Source: Flavobacterium poyangense
Lineage (GTDB): Bacteria > Bacteroidota > Bacteroidia > Flavobacteriales > Flavobacteriaceae
Assembly: GCF_011751075.1 (NCBI RefSeq)
Contig: NZ_JAALLN010000001.1
Span: 124,001 to 188,000 of the forward strand
Length of the DNA stretch: 64,000 nucleotides
Reading direction: 5' to 3'
Position 1 is the first letter of the stretch, and the number at the start of each line of letters is the position of its first letter. The position numbers were made by a program, and so were the translations under genes. A model generated the notes under the pieces. That model worked only from the letters and a program-made list of their open reading frames with translations, did no database searches and was not told the DNA's origin. This document shows, piece after piece, positions 45,153 to 54,194 of this stretch.

Positions 45153-46931
45153 ATGAAAGAATTAAGCTATTTAAACAAATACTTCATCAAATATAAATAT
45201 AGTTTCTCTTTAGGAATTTTAATCACCATAATCGCACAAATTTTTTCTTTATTCACTCCAAAGCTAATTAGCAGCTCCCTAAGTGCTATTGAAAAGTTCG
45301 ATAAACTACCAAAAGCTGAGCAGGCGTCAGAAACAATTATTGCTTCCTATCATCAGGATTTAATTCATAATGTATTGCTAATCATAGGCACCACAATTGT
45401 TGCAGGCTTTCTAACCTTCTTAATGCGTCAGACTTTAATCGTAATGTCACGTCATATCGAATTTGATCTAAAAAATGAAGTCTTTAAACAATATGAAAAT
45501 CTCTCTCAGAATTTCTACAAACAAAACCGAACAGGAGATCTAATGAACCGAATCAGCGAAGACGTATCAAAAGTACGTATGTATGTTGGTCCTGCCGTTA
45601 TGTACACCATAAACACTTTTATACGTTTTGCAATTGTCATTATCTATATGTATAGTGTATCTCCATTACTTACTTTATATACTATTTTACCCTTACCTAT
45701 ACTCTCCTATTGCATTTTCAAACTAAGTTCTGAAATCAACAAGAGAAGTACTGTTTTTCAGCAATACCTCTCTAAGGTTTCCAGTTTCTCTCAGGAAATA
45801 TTCTCCGGAATACGAGTAATAAAAGCTTATTCTTTAGAAAATCAACATCAGAACAACATGGTTGCCCTTGCTGACGAAAGCAAAAAAAAGAGTTTGGATT
45901 TAGCCAAAGTACAATCGCTGTTTGGTCCTTTAATGATTGCTTTAATCGGTATCAGTAATCTGGTGGTGATTTATTTTGGTGGTGTTATGTACATTAACGG
46001 AACGATTAAAAGTATAGGAACAATTGCTGAGTTTATTTTATATGTAAACATGTTAACCTGGCCTGTAGCCTCATTAGGATGGGTTTCTTCTATGGTTCAG
46101 GAAGCCGAAGCTTCGCAAAAACGTTTGAATGAATTTTTGAAAATTGAACCGGAAATCAAAAACAACAATCAAAACTCATCCGATATTCAAGGTTCGATTT
46201 CTTTTGAAAATGTAAGCTATACGTATGATGATACCAATATTGAAGCCCTTAAAAATGTAACTTTCACTGTCAAAAAAGGAGAAACTTTAGCTATTTTAGG
46301 AAAAACCGGTTCCGGAAAATCAACAATATTATCTCTGATCTCACGTTTATATGATGTAACGGAAGGAAAAATTACGATAGACGGAAACGAAATAAGCACT
46401 TTAAATCTAAATGATTTAAGAAACAACATCGGAATTGTGCCTCAGGATGCCTTTTTATTTTCAGATACTATTAAAAATAATATCAAATTTGGAAATCAGA
46501 ATGCAACAGACGAAGAAGTTATTAAAGCTGCCAAAAATGCTGTTGTCCATGACAATATCATCGCTTTCAACAAACAATATGATACTGTTTTAGGAGAAAG
46601 AGGTATTACGCTTTCGGGCGGACAAAAGCAGCGCGTTTCGATTGCGAGAGCCATTATTAAAAATCCGGCGATTTTACTTTTTGACGATTGCCTGTCTGCA
46701 GTCGATACAGAGACAGAAGAGACGATTTTGAACAATTTATTCGAAATTTGTAAAGATAAAACGACAATTATAGTCAGTCATCGGGTTTCTTCGGCCAAAA
46801 ATGCCGATAAAATAATCATTCTGGAGGACGGTAAAATCATTCAACAAGGGGCTCATAATCAATTAATAAATCAGGAAGGTTATTATTCTTCGTTATATTT
46901 GAAACAACTTTCGGAAAAAGAATTACTTTAA
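45153..46931 (+). CDS. ABC exporter, fused permease and ATPase
   Basis: 592 residues from ATG 45153; the frame reaches back to a GTG at 45069 but those 28 residues are polar and unrelated to the family. Six membrane helices (about 20-300) form the type I exporter domain with LMNRISEDVSKVRMYVG in the coupling region. The ATPase has Walker A GKTGSGKST, signature LSGGQKQR, Walker B ILLFDDCLSAVD and the switch His in IIVSHR. A half-transporter that should dimerise; lipid or drug export are the usual roles, substrate unknown. Confidence 0.93.
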   Translation: MKELSYLNKYFIKYKYSFSLGILITIIAQIFSLFTPKLISSSLSAIEKFDKLPKAEQASETIIASYHQDLIHNVLLIIGTTIVAGFLTFLMRQTLIVMSRHIEFDLKNEVFKQYENLSQNFYKQNRTGDLMNRISEDVSKVRMYVGPAVMYTINTFIRFAIVIIYMYSVSPLLTLYTILPLPILSYCIFKLSSEINKRSTVFQQYLSKVSSFSQEIFSGIRVIKAYSLENQHQNNMVALADESKKKSLDLAKVQSLFGPLMIALIGISNLVVIYFGGVMYINGTIKSIGTIAEFILYVNMLTWPVASLGWVSSMVQEAEASQKRLNEFLKIEPEIKNNNQNSSDIQGSISFENVSYTYDDTNIEALKNVTFTVKKGETLAILGKTGSGKSTILSLISRLYDVTEGKITIDGNEISTLNLNDLRNNIGIVPQDAFLFSDTIKNNIKFGNQNATDEEVIKAAKNAVVHDNIIAFNKQYDTVLGERGITLSGGQKQRVSIARAIIKNPAILLFDDCLSAVDTETEETILNNLFEICKDKTTIIVSHRVSSAKNADKIIILEDGKIIQQGAHNQLINQEGYYSSLYLKQLSEKELL

Positions 46932-46984
46932 TTGTTGTGTAATCGATAATTTTTTATGATTTTTGAGTACTATTAATTCCAAAA

Positions 46985-47368
46985 ATGATAGAACGTATTA
47001 TGAGAGAAAATGACATGTTAGAAAAAGAAGAGATTTTTTCTAAAGTATTACGAGCAGGGAGAAGAACCTATTTCTTTGATGTGAGAGCAACAAAGGCTGA
47101 CGATTATTATATCACGATTACCGAAAGCAAAAAATTTACTGAAGAAGACGGTTCCTTTCACTTTAAAAAACACAAAATCTACTTGTACAAAGAAGATTTC
47201 AGTGCTTTTGCTGAAATACTAGAAGAAATGACTTCGTACGTCTTGAACCACAAAGGCGAAGAAGTAATTTCTGAAAGACACCAAAAAGATTTTAAAAAAG
47301 AGTACGGTTCTGATAAACCTGAAGGACAGAGATCTAGCTTTACTGATATTGATTTCGACGATATTTAG
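46985..47368 (+). CDS. PUR-family DNA/RNA-binding protein (DUF3276)
   Basis: Up to 127 residues. KVLRAGRRTYFFDVRATKADDYYITITESKK is the start of the PUR-alpha-like repeat characteristic of DUF3276 (shown in parts: AGRRTYFFDVR, YITITESKK), followed by HKIYLYKEDF. The bacterial PUR protein from Borrelia binds nucleic acid as a dimer. Starts at 46985, 47000 or 47018 are all ATG and in frame; I give the longest but the third (MLEKEEIF) is equally plausible. A terminator follows. Confidence 0.88.
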   Translation: MIERIMRENDMLEKEEIFSKVLRAGRRTYFFDVRATKADDYYITITESKKFTEEDGSFHFKKHKIYLYKEDFSAFAEILEEMTSYVLNHKGEEVISERHQKDFKKEYGSDKPEGQRSSFTDIDFDDI

Positions 47369-47395
47369 TCCTAAAAATAGCTTTTTAAAAGTACG

Positions 47396-47429
47396 AGTCC
47401 AACATGTCCTGCATTTTGGACTTTTTTTA
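47396..47429 (+). terminator. Intrinsic terminator of the PUR-family gene
   Basis: AGTCCAA (47396-47402) pairs with TTGGACT (47416-47422), followed by a run of T. Confidence 0.75.
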
Positions 47430-47489
47430 TACCTTTAAACCAGAACTCGATTATTCATGTAGTGCCGTTACTATTCAACAATCAAATTC

Positions 47490-47620
47490 ACATCAATTAG
47501 TGAAATTCGTGGCAAAAAAACCTAGCCACAAATTGCACGAATTTGCACAAATTATTTTTTTCACTAAGAAATAATCCATTTAATTTTTTTAATCTGTGGC
47601 AAAAAAAGTAGCCACAGATT
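47490..47620. repeat. Two GTGGC/GCCAC hairpins
   Basis: The first has ATTCGTGGC...GCCACAAATTGCACGAAT; the second, AATCTGTGGC (47591-47600) and GCCACAGATT (47611-47620), is a perfect 10-bp stem with a 10-nt loop. Both are related to the CACGAATT element at 19.1-19.2 kb. The 346-bp gap 47369-47714 holds these, the terminator above, and nothing else recognisable. Confidence 0.7.
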
Positions 47621-47714
47621 TTACTGATTTAAATGATTTTTTTGCTAATTTGATAGCACATTCAATAATCGATTTAAGTTTTAAATTCTAACATTTTAAT
47701 CAAAATCCACGGCA

Positions 47715-48266
47715 ATGGAAACAAATTTATTAATACTACCCGGACTGGGAAATTCAGGAGAAAAACATTGGCAAACCTTCTGGCACGAAAAATTCAAAAA
47801 CTCCAAACGAATTGTTCAAGACAATTGGGACGAACCTATTCGCAGCGAATGGATTGCACGACTGACAGAAGAAATTTCTAAACTAGACAGCCCGACTATT
47901 CTGGTAGCGCATAGCCTAGCCGTTTCACTGGTATTGCATTGGGCCTCCTCCAATTACAGCAAAAATATCGTCGGCGCGCTCTTAGTAGCTCCCGCAGATG
48001 TAGACTCCCCGGAACATACACCGGAAAGCATCAGAAACTTTTCTCCTATACCAACCATAAAATTACCTTTCCCGTCTATTGTTGTAGCCAGCGAAAACGA
48101 CCCTTACGCTTCATTTGAGCGCAAACAATATTTTGCAGAAATGTGGGGAAGTGATTTTATTAGTGTTGGGCAACAAGGTCACATCAATTCCGACTCCGAT
48201 TTAAAATACTGGGAAGAAGGGCAGTTGATTTTACAACAATTAGTTGCAAAGATTAATACTGTTTGA
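47715..48266 (+). CDS. RBBP9/YdeN-family alpha/beta hydrolase
   Basis: A 183-residue single-domain hydrolase. LLILPGLGNSGEKHWQTFW at the N-terminus, the nucleophile elbow VAHSLAVSL at about 63-71 (Ser in AHSLA), and VASENDPYAS plus a late GHINSDS histidine give a complete Ser-Asp-His triad. The family is serine esterase-like with poorly known natural substrates. It is terminated by a hairpin shared with the convergent csaA gene. Confidence 0.9.
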   Translation: METNLLILPGLGNSGEKHWQTFWHEKFKNSKRIVQDNWDEPIRSEWIARLTEEISKLDSPTILVAHSLAVSLVLHWASSNYSKNIVGALLVAPADVDSPEHTPESIRNFSPIPTIKLPFPSIVVASENDPYASFERKQYFAEMWGSDFISVGQQGHINSDSDLKYWEEGQLILQQLVAKINTV

Positions 48267-48272
48267 AGATAA

Positions 48273-48307
48273 TTTTCAGTCGCAGCTTTAAAAACTGCGA
48301 CTGAAAA
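48273..48307. terminator. Bidirectional terminator between RBBP9-like gene and csaA
   Basis: TTTTCAGTCGCAG and CTGCGACTGAAAA form a perfect 13-bp stem with a 9-nt loop; the T/A ends serve both directions. It starts 7 bp after one stop and touches the other. Confidence 0.88.
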
Positions 48308-48643
48308 CTACCCAATCCGCAATCCGTTTTCGATTTTAAAGTCAGGAGCCAGTAAAATAACATCTCCTTCCTCTCCTACGGCACCAAGAACCAGACATTC
48401 ACTATTAAATTTACCAATTTGCTTTTTAGGAAAATTAACAACGGCTACAATCTGCCTGTTTAGCAAATCTTCTTTTGCATATCGTTTGGTAATTTGAGCC
48501 GATGATTTTCGGATGCCAATTTCAGCACCAAAATCTATCGTAAGCTGATAAGCCGGTTTTCGGGCTTCGGGAAAATCATTTACCGCGATTATTGTTCCCA
48601 CTCGCATATCGGTTCTTTCGAATTCACTCCAGGTTAAATCCAT
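48308..48643 (-). CDS. csaA: CsaA-type tRNA-binding protein
   Basis: A 111-residue OB-fold protein. FERTDMRVGTIIAVNDFPEARKPAYQL and VAVVNFPKKQIGKFNSECLVLGA (given as patterns) match CsaA, the dimeric protein related to the C-terminal tRNA-binding domain of methionyl-tRNA synthetase, with a proposed chaperone role in secretion. No other domain is present. It is monocistronic on the minus strand. Confidence 0.92.
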   Translation of the reverse strand: MDLTWSEFERTDMRVGTIIAVNDFPEARKPAYQLTIDFGAEIGIRKSSAQITKRYAKEDLLNRQIVAVVNFPKKQIGKFNSECLVLGAVGEEGDVILLAPDFKIENGLRIG

Positions 48644-48773
48644 ATTTCAAATCATGTTTATTTACAAACCTATTAATTTTGTAATTATTCTTCATAATTC
48701 TATAACTTTTTTTTGAGCTTCACTTATAATTTTACAAATCATATTAGTCTGGCCAACATTAAATTATACGAAA

Positions 48774-49667
48774 ATGGAAAATAGTTTTACAAATACCCTC
48801 ACTTCTTTTAGAGAAGCTGATCTTGACGCCAGAGTACAAAACACCGATAAATACATAGAAACTGCACAGAATGTAAAACTATATGTAAGAGACTACGGCA
48901 AAGGAAAACCTGTCATTCTGATTCATGGCTGGCCACTTTCTAATGAAATGTGGGAATACCAAATTGACTTTCTGGTTCAAAATAATTTTAGAGTAATTAC
49001 CTATGACCGACGTGGATTTGGCAGATCTTCACAGCCTTGGGATGGTTACGATTTTGATACTTTAACAGATGATCTAAACGAAATAATAGAACAACTTCAA
49101 TTAGGAGATTTTACACTGATTGGTTTCTCTATGGGTGGAGGAGAAGTCGTGCGCTATTTTAGCCGACATGACGGAAGAGGCGCCACTAAAGCAGTTTTAA
49201 TCTCTTCAATTATACCTTTCCTTGCAAAAACGGAAGATAACCCCGATGGACGTCCGAAAGAAAAAGCCGATGCAACTGTCGCCGCAATCAAAGAAGATCG
49301 AATCGGTTTTCTGGATAATTTCGGAAAGACATTTTTTGGGGTAAATGTGATCAACAGACCCGTAAGCAATGCTTTGTTAGAATATTACCGCATGCTCTGT
49401 TCTTTTGCCTCACCACAAGCCACTTTAAAATGTGCCGAATCACTTACGAATACTGATTTTAGAAGCGAACTTGAAACGATAAATGTTCCAACGCTCATTA
49501 TTCACGGCACAGATGATAAAACGGTACCAATTGACCTAACCTCAAAAAAAGCTGCTCAAGAAATTGAAGACAACACTTTTATCATCTATGAAGGTGCACC
49601 ACACGGACTATTCTACACCGAACGAGATCGCTTAAATAAAGATTTGTTGAATTTTCTGAATTCATAA
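48774..49667 (+). CDS. Alpha/beta hydrolase of the cofactor-free haloperoxidase/esterase type
   Basis: A 297-residue hydrolase. LIHGWPLSNEMWEYQ has the oxyanion hole, YDRRGFGRSSQPW follows, and GFSMGGGEVVRY at about 121-132 holds the nucleophile serine; HGTDDKTVPID supplies Asp and APHGLFYTE the His. This motif order is that of non-heme chloroperoxidase-like serine esterases. An extra N-terminal stretch of about 20 residues precedes the domain. Natural substrate unknown. Confidence 0.9.
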   Translation: MENSFTNTLTSFREADLDARVQNTDKYIETAQNVKLYVRDYGKGKPVILIHGWPLSNEMWEYQIDFLVQNNFRVITYDRRGFGRSSQPWDGYDFDTLTDDLNEIIEQLQLGDFTLIGFSMGGGEVVRYFSRHDGRGATKAVLISSIIPFLAKTEDNPDGRPKEKADATVAAIKEDRIGFLDNFGKTFFGVNVINRPVSNALLEYYRMLCSFASPQATLKCAESLTNTDFRSELETINVPTLIIHGTDDKTVPIDLTSKKAAQEIEDNTFIIYEGAPHGLFYTERDRLNKDLLNFLNS

Positions 49668-49669
49668 CT

Positions 49670-49924
49670 AATTTAAACTGCTAGTTGTGAGACGTGAGAT
49701 GTGAGTTGTGGGTTATAAACCTGGAAAGTGATTAGTTTTGTTATGCGACAGCCAAATACTAATCAATAAAATAGTTAAGAAAGTAAAAAAAACGCTTTTT
49801 TTTATTTGATAATTCTACCTGTAATATCGTATGTATAAGCATTTGCCTGCTATAAACAAAATTACCATATTCAGCATCTTACATCTCACAACTCACATCT
49901 CACAACCCACAACTCAAATCAACT
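49670..49924. repeat. MITE-like element with GTGAGATGTGAG arms
   Basis: AATTTAAACTGCTAGTTGTGAG at the left is followed by GTGAGATGTGAGTTGTGGG; ACATCTCACAACTCACATCTC and CACAACCCACAACTC near the right end are its inverse. The centre has no reading frame. Same architecture as 3045-3351. The 364-bp gap otherwise carries only the promoter of the next gene. Confidence 0.6.
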
Positions 49925-50006
49925 AACTCCCCCCCAAAGTACTATCACTTTTTACAATATCTACCTTCGCTTGTATTTTTTGCTTTCTTTTACAGAATTT
50001 AAAGGT

Positions 50007-50014
50007 TATTTTTG
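50007..50014 (+). promoter_or_regulatory. Promoter -7 box of the thioredoxin-like gene
   Basis: TATTTTTG matches TAnnTTTG, 17 bp before the ATG. Confidence 0.5.
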
Positions 50015-50031
50015 AATAAATATATTCTAAA

Positions 50032-50586
50032 ATGGCACGAACTCCTTCAAATATGATTCCACTTGGAACAGTAGCTCCAAGCTTCAGTCTAAAAGATACG
50101 AATTCAAATAATACTTATTCTTTTGAAGAATTAAAAGGAACAAAAGGCACCTTAGTGATATTCATGTGCAATCATTGTCCTTTTGTGCTTCATGTTATTC
50201 CCGAAATTGTCATGATTGCAAATGATTATCGTGTTCAGGGAATTGGAGTACTTGCAATTTCCAGTAATGATATTATTAAATACCCGCAAGACGGTCCGGA
50301 ACTCATGACCGAATTTGCTTTCCAACACAAAATAGATTTTCCTTATTTATTTGACGAAACTCAGGAAGTTGCAAAAGCCTTTGATGCTGCCTGTACTCCC
50401 GATTTCTATCTGTTTGACACCAACGACCGTTTGTTTTATCGTGGCCAACTAGACGATTCAAGACCTAATAACGGAATCCCATTAAGCGGCAGTGATTTAC
50501 GAAGTGCCATCGACGCTCTAATCTACAATCGAACTTTAAAAGATTTACAGAAGCCAAGCATTGGTTGTAACATCAAATGGAAATAA
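50032..50586 (+). CDS. Thioredoxin-fold AhpC/TSA-like protein
   Basis: A 184-residue soluble protein of the redoxin group. GTVAPSFSLKDTNSNN starts the fold; VIFMCNHCPFVLHVIPEI at about 43-60 contains a CNHC pair at the usual active-site position of a thioredoxin/peroxiredoxin hybrid; CTPDFYLFD holds the cis-Pro region and a further Cys. No signal peptide, so it is cytoplasmic. It probably acts as a thiol peroxidase or reductase. Confidence 0.85.
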   Translation: MARTPSNMIPLGTVAPSFSLKDTNSNNTYSFEELKGTKGTLVIFMCNHCPFVLHVIPEIVMIANDYRVQGIGVLAISSNDIIKYPQDGPELMTEFAFQHKIDFPYLFDETQEVAKAFDAACTPDFYLFDTNDRLFYRGQLDDSRPNNGIPLSGSDLRSAIDALIYNRTLKDLQKPSIGCNIKWK

Positions 50587-50613
50587 CAACCCCGACTTTT
50601 AAAAAAGTTTAAG

Positions 50614-50790
50614 TATCTTTACGAATTCATCTAAATGATCACTCATGGCGAGTATTATAGTAGCTATTATTTTTATACTACCGTTTTCTTTAAGGAGAAA
50701 ACCGCTTGCCGTTGCCTTTATTTCGCATAGTAAGGCCTTTATTAATTAGGCCTCCGTCTATTTCCATTTCTTCTTTCAGGCGGAGGATTT
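50614..50790 (+). ncRNA. Candidate leader RNA or small ORF region
   Basis: A near-consensus TATCTTTA box (50614-50621) precedes ATG 50635, which opens a 31-codon frame to 50730 rich in Tyr and Phe (YYSSYYFYTTVFF). After its stop, GGCCT/AGGCC (50734-50752) and CCTCCG/CGGAGG (50751-50786) can form hairpins that share two bases, so they exclude each other. An overlapping frame (50645-50749) and a 25-codon minus-strand frame also exist. GC content is visibly above the surrounding gap. I cannot tell a coding leader from a structured RNA. Confidence 0.35.
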
Positions 50791-50963
50791 ACATCTTATT
50801 TTAACGTTTTTATTTGAAAGAAAATTTCTTCTGTCAAATAATCCTGTTTCTGTTAATCTTGTATTTGCATCCATTCTCTTCCAGCCACAATTTGTTCCTT
50901 ACGTTCATTTTGAGAACCGGAAATAGTTTTTTTTTTTGAATAAATAACTAAATAAATAACAAT

Positions 50964-51344
50964 ATGAAACCAACACCTGTTTTCAGTTCAACAGACTATC
51001 AATTACTTCGTGAATTGATTCTAAAAAGTAAAAATGCTACCAATGCCAAAGAAGTTGGTCAGCTTTCTCACGAATTAGATCGTGCCATTATCAGTAAAGA
51101 CACCACTCCGGATCCTTTAGTTATCCGAATTAATTCATTTGTCACTATTGAAGATGTAAAAGCCAAAAAGCAAATGAAAATTCAAATTGTTCTACCTTCA
51201 ATGGCAGATGTAAAAGAAGGAAAAATTTCTATCCTGGCCCCTTTAAGCGTAGCCATAATTGGATTCAAAGAAACCGACGAAGTTGATTGGGAACTACCTG
51301 CCGGAGTAAAATCTTTAAAAATAATTGCAGTGAGCAACAAATAA
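50964..51344 (+). CDS. GreA/GreB-family or Rnk-like C-terminal domain protein
   Basis: A 126-residue protein. The N-terminal helical part (STDYQLLRELILKSK) is short, without the long coiled coil of GreA; the C-terminal part has VEDVKAKKQMKIQIVLPSMADVKEGKISILAPLSVAIIGFKETDEVDW in the order of the FKBP-like GreA/GreB C-terminal domain (shown as a pattern). Such Rnk-like proteins bind the RNA-polymerase secondary channel region or regulate nucleoside diphosphate kinase. Lone gene after the leader-like region. Confidence 0.82.
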   Translation: MKPTPVFSSTDYQLLRELILKSKNATNAKEVGQLSHELDRAIISKDTTPDPLVIRINSFVTIEDVKAKKQMKIQIVLPSMADVKEGKISILAPLSVAIIGFKETDEVDWELPAGVKSLKIIAVSNK

Positions 51345-51402
51345 CCTATTAAACTAATCAAGTTTAAAAAAAACATTTCTCTCCTAAAAATAAAGCCCTC
51401 AC

Positions 51403-51468
51403 TGTCAGGCTGAGCGAAGTCGAAGCCCCTCTAAGTTCCAAAAACCTTCGACTCCGCTCAGGGTGACA
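51403..51468. repeat. TGAGCGAAGTCGAAG hairpin
   Basis: TGTCAGGCTGAGCGAAGTCGAAG in pattern (51403-51425) pairs with CTTCGACTCCGCTCAGGGTGACA (51446-51468) at 20 of 23 positions. The left arm equals the end block of the dispersed repeat copies at 24.2, 35.7 and 57.0 kb. Confidence 0.8.
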
Positions 51469-51499
51469 TCGCGGTTACTAGCAGGTAAAATTCAAAACA

Positions 51500-51530
51500 A
51501 AAAAAGCATTCCGATTAAGAATGCTTTTTT
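51500..51530. terminator. Intrinsic terminator after the cytochrome c gene
   Basis: AAAAAAGCATTC and GAATGCTTTTTT form a 12-bp stem with a 7-nt loop, 4 bp beyond the minus-strand stop; it can also act on the plus strand. Confidence 0.85.
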
Positions 51531-51533
51531 GTT

Positions 51534-51851
51534 TTACAATTGTGAATTAATGTAATTCGTAATAGACGCCATTTGAGTAGCATCTAAATGTGCTTTTTTC
51601 CCCATTCGCACTAAGATTGGAGTCCATTCTTCCTGTGTGAATTTTTTAGGCTCGTACAATTTATGACATTTAGCACAATTGTTAGAATACAAGTTTTGAC
51701 CTTCCGCAAGCTCAGGTGTTAATGTTACAACTTTAGCAGTTTCTGTTGGTGGTGCAGCTGGTTCAGTTGCAGCAACCGGAGCAGACTTTTGAGTACCACA
51801 AGAAGCCAAAAACAAGGCTACTGCGGCAAAGGTTAAAAAATTTGATTTCAT
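51534..51851 (-). CDS. Small c-type cytochrome lipoprotein
   Basis: A 105-residue protein with a lipoprotein signal (lipobox LASC, cysteine at about 18), an Ala/Pro-rich linker (25-45) and one haem motif CAKCH at about 60-64, followed by a PKKFTQEEW segment and a late MGKKAHLDATQM that can provide the axial methionine. It probably shuttles electrons in the periplasm from the outer or inner membrane. A terminator follows on the minus strand. Confidence 0.9.
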   Translation of the reverse strand: MKSNFLTFAAVALFLASCGTQKSAPVAATEPAAPPTETAKVVTLTPELAEGQNLYSNNCAKCHKLYEPKKFTQEEWTPILVRMGKKAHLDATQMASITNYINSQL

Positions 51852-51871
51852 TAGCTTTGTTTTTTAAGTAA

Positions 51872-51907
51872 ATATAAAAAAATCCCATTCGCAAACGAAT
51901 GGGATTT
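51872..51907 (-). terminator. Intrinsic terminator of the cyclophilin-FKBP gene
   Basis: AAATCCCATTCG and CGAATGGGATTT form a 12-bp stem with a 4-nt loop; the minus strand continues with a T run. Confidence 0.88.
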
Positions 51908-51952
51908 ATTATTTAGACACTATTTAAATTAGTGCAAAACTAGTCTGATTTC

Positions 51953-52885
51953 TTATTTTACTTCCATTAATTCAACGTCAAAAATCAATGTTGCGTTTGG
52001 TGGAATAACTCCTCCTGCACCTGCAGATCCGTAAGCCAAATGAGAAGGAATAACAAAACGAGCTTTGTCTCCAACTTGCAATAAAGCAATACCTTCATCC
52101 CAACCTTCAATAACCTGACCTTGACCTAATCTGAATTCGATTGGTTTTTTACGTGGGTAAGATGAATCAAAAACTTTTCCTGTTTCTAAAGAGCCTTCGT
52201 AATGTACTGCAACTGTTTTTCCAGCTTCAGCTCTTTTACCATCTCCTTTTTGAATCATTTTGTAACGTAAACCGCTTTCTGTTTTATCAAAACCAGCTGC
52301 AAGTTCTTCCATTTTAGCTTCAGCAGCCGCTTTTTCTGCAGCTTCACGTTTAGCACGAGAACCTTCAAAAACTCTGAAAGCCTCAATAGCATTCCATTTT
52401 TGAGCTTCTTCTCCTACTCTCACAATTTCTAAAGTCTCAAGAGCATCTCCCTGAGCGATTGCATCAACGATATCCTGTCCTTCAACTACATGACCAAAAA
52501 CAGTATGTTTTCCGTCTAACCAGGAAGTTGGAACGTGAGTGATGTAAAACTGAGATCCGTTTGTTCCTGCTCCCGCATTAGCCATAGCCAAAACTCCCGG
52601 ACGATCGTGTTTCAAACTTGGGTGAAATTCATCATCAAATTTGTAACCAGGACCACCTGTTCCTGTTCCCTGAGGACAACCTCCCTGGATCATGAAATCA
52701 GGAATTACGCGGTGAAATGATAATCCATCGTAATATTTATTCCCTTGTGGTTTGATTTTATTTTCTAAATTTCCTTCTGCCAATCCTACGAAGTTACCAA
52801 CTGTACCAGGTGTTAAATCGTGTGTCAATTTTACTAAAATTGAACCTTTGCTAGTATTGAATTTAGCGTATATTCCGTTTTCCAT
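51953..52885 (-). CDS. Cyclophilin-FKBP fusion peptidyl-prolyl isomerase
   Basis: 310 residues with two isomerase domains. Residues about 1-165 are cyclophilin ([27 protein letters not shown] and [17 protein letters not shown] in pattern). Residues about 200-310 are FKBP ([61 protein letters not shown]). A charged Ala/Glu linker (180-198) joins them. No signal peptide, so cytoplasmic. Both active sites look intact. Such cyclophilin-first fusions occur in Bacteroidota. Confidence 0.93.
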   Translation of the reverse strand: MENGIYAKFNTSKGSILVKLTHDLTPGTVGNFVGLAEGNLENKIKPQGNKYYDGLSFHRVIPDFMIQGGCPQGTGTGGPGYKFDDEFHPSLKHDRPGVLAMANAGAGTNGSQFYITHVPTSWLDGKHTVFGHVVEGQDIVDAIAQGDALETLEIVRVGEEAQKWNAIEAFRVFEGSRAKREAAEKAAAEAKMEELAAGFDKTESGLRYKMIQKGDGKRAEAGKTVAVHYEGSLETGKVFDSSYPRKKPIEFRLGQGQVIEGWDEGIALLQVGDKARFVIPSHLAYGSAGAGGVIPPNATLIFDVELMEVK

Positions 52886-52910
52886 TGTTATTATTTTTAA
52901 TTTTTGATTG

Positions 52911-52918
52911 CAAATTTA
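52911..52918 (-). promoter_or_regulatory. Promoter -7 box of the cyclophilin-FKBP gene
   Basis: The minus strand reads TAAATTTG, matching TAnnTTTG, 25 bp upstream of the ATG, with a TTG 16 bp further upstream. Confidence 0.55.
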
Positions 52919-52947
52919 CAAATTAATTCTATATCAATTTGTGCTTT

Positions 52948-54114
52948 CTATTTTTTCGAATTTGATTTAAAAGTAACTCCATAAACTAACAAGGCCAGTA
53001 GAGCCAGAACAGCACATCCGATCGTAACGGCATGCCATCCGCCTAATTTCCACAATAGCAATCCGTACGCTGATCCGGCAGCAGTTCCCAGAAAACTAAA
53101 CGACATAAATACGGTGTTTAATCTGTTTCTTGCTTCAGGCAAAAGAGAGTAAACGCGGGTTTGATTTGAAATATGAACTCCCTGAATTCCGATGTCAATA
53201 AAAACAATTCCGATCACAACTCCAATGACACTTTCTATTGAAAAATAAAAAACAATAAAGCTAATTAACATCAACAAACAACCGTAGCCCACTGCGACTC
53301 TCGGATTTCCTTTATCACCCATTTTACCAACCAACGGCGCAGCTAAAGCTCCTGAAGCACCTACAATTCCAAAAAGCCCAATTGTGGCACTATTAAAATT
53401 AAATGGTTCACCTGACAGCAGTAATACCATGGTTGTCCAGAATGCTCCAAATTGTGCGAAACAAAATACATTGATTAAAGTGGCTTCACGCAAAACAGGC
53501 TGTGTTTTTATCAGCGTAAATAATGATTTAATTAATTGACCGTACGAACCTTCAAATTGCGGTTTATTTACCGGTAATTTCTTCTGAATGGCAAAGAATA
53601 TCAAAAGACAAATTCCGGCCGCAATCCAAAACATGGATCGCCATCCAAAAATCTCACCTATAAATCCGCTTAAAGTTCTGGAAAGCAAAATACCAACCAG
53701 CAAACCACTCATTATAGTTCCAACTACTTTTCCACGTTGCTCCGGTGCACTCAAAGAGGCCGCCAAAGGCAAAATAAGCTGTGGCACAATCGATGTGATT
53801 CCAACCAATAAACATGCTGCTTGCAAAACAAAAAAACTTTTAGCGGTAGCGGCAATAATTAAAGCAATTACCGTGGCAAAAGTGGTCATTAAAATTTGCT
53901 TTTTACGTTCCAGTTTATCGCCAAGCGGTACCATAAAAAACAACCCAATTGCATAACCTGCCTGGGTAAGATAGGTAATGGTTCCGGCATTGGCCTCGGG
54001 AATTTTAAATTCGTTAGCGATTAAAACAATCAGGGGTTGGCAGTAATACAGGTTGGCAACTATCAGTCCGGTGCAGGCTGCCATGAACAAGATATTCGTT
54101 TTAGATAAATTCAT
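52948..54114 (-). CDS. Major facilitator superfamily transporter
   Basis: A 388-residue protein with 12 hydrophobic segments. The loop between helices 2 and 3 reads PLGDKLERKKQIL, the MFS G-x-x-(D)-R-K motif, and the repeated GKMGDKGNPRVA appears at the matching place in the second half. YYCQPLIVLIANEF near the N-terminus is typical of the YnfM/proton-antiport drug-efflux-like branch. Substrate not readable. Monocistronic. Confidence 0.9.
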   Translation of the reverse strand: MNLSKTNILFMAACTGLIVANLYYCQPLIVLIANEFKIPEANAGTITYLTQAGYAIGLFFMVPLGDKLERKKQILMTTFATVIALIIAATAKSFFVLQAACLLVGITSIVPQLILPLAASLSAPEQRGKVVGTIMSGLLVGILLSRTLSGFIGEIFGWRSMFWIAAGICLLIFFAIQKKLPVNKPQFEGSYGQLIKSLFTLIKTQPVLREATLINVFCFAQFGAFWTTMVLLLSGEPFNFNSATIGLFGIVGASGALAAPLVGKMGDKGNPRVAVGYGCLLMLISFIVFYFSIESVIGVVIGIVFIDIGIQGVHISNQTRVYSLLPEARNRLNTVFMSFSFLGTAAGSAYGLLLWKLGGWHAVTIGCAVLALLALLVYGVTFKSNSKK

Positions 54115-54194
54115 TTTGCAAAAATACTATTCTAATTGCAACCAAAACTTTAAAAAAACTATAAATTTTTCAACGTTAGTGGGGGGATTGAATT

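Noticed and set aside
53588..53956. Plus-strand 122-codon frame
   Set aside because: Antisense to the MFS transporter, low-complexity composition, no promoter.
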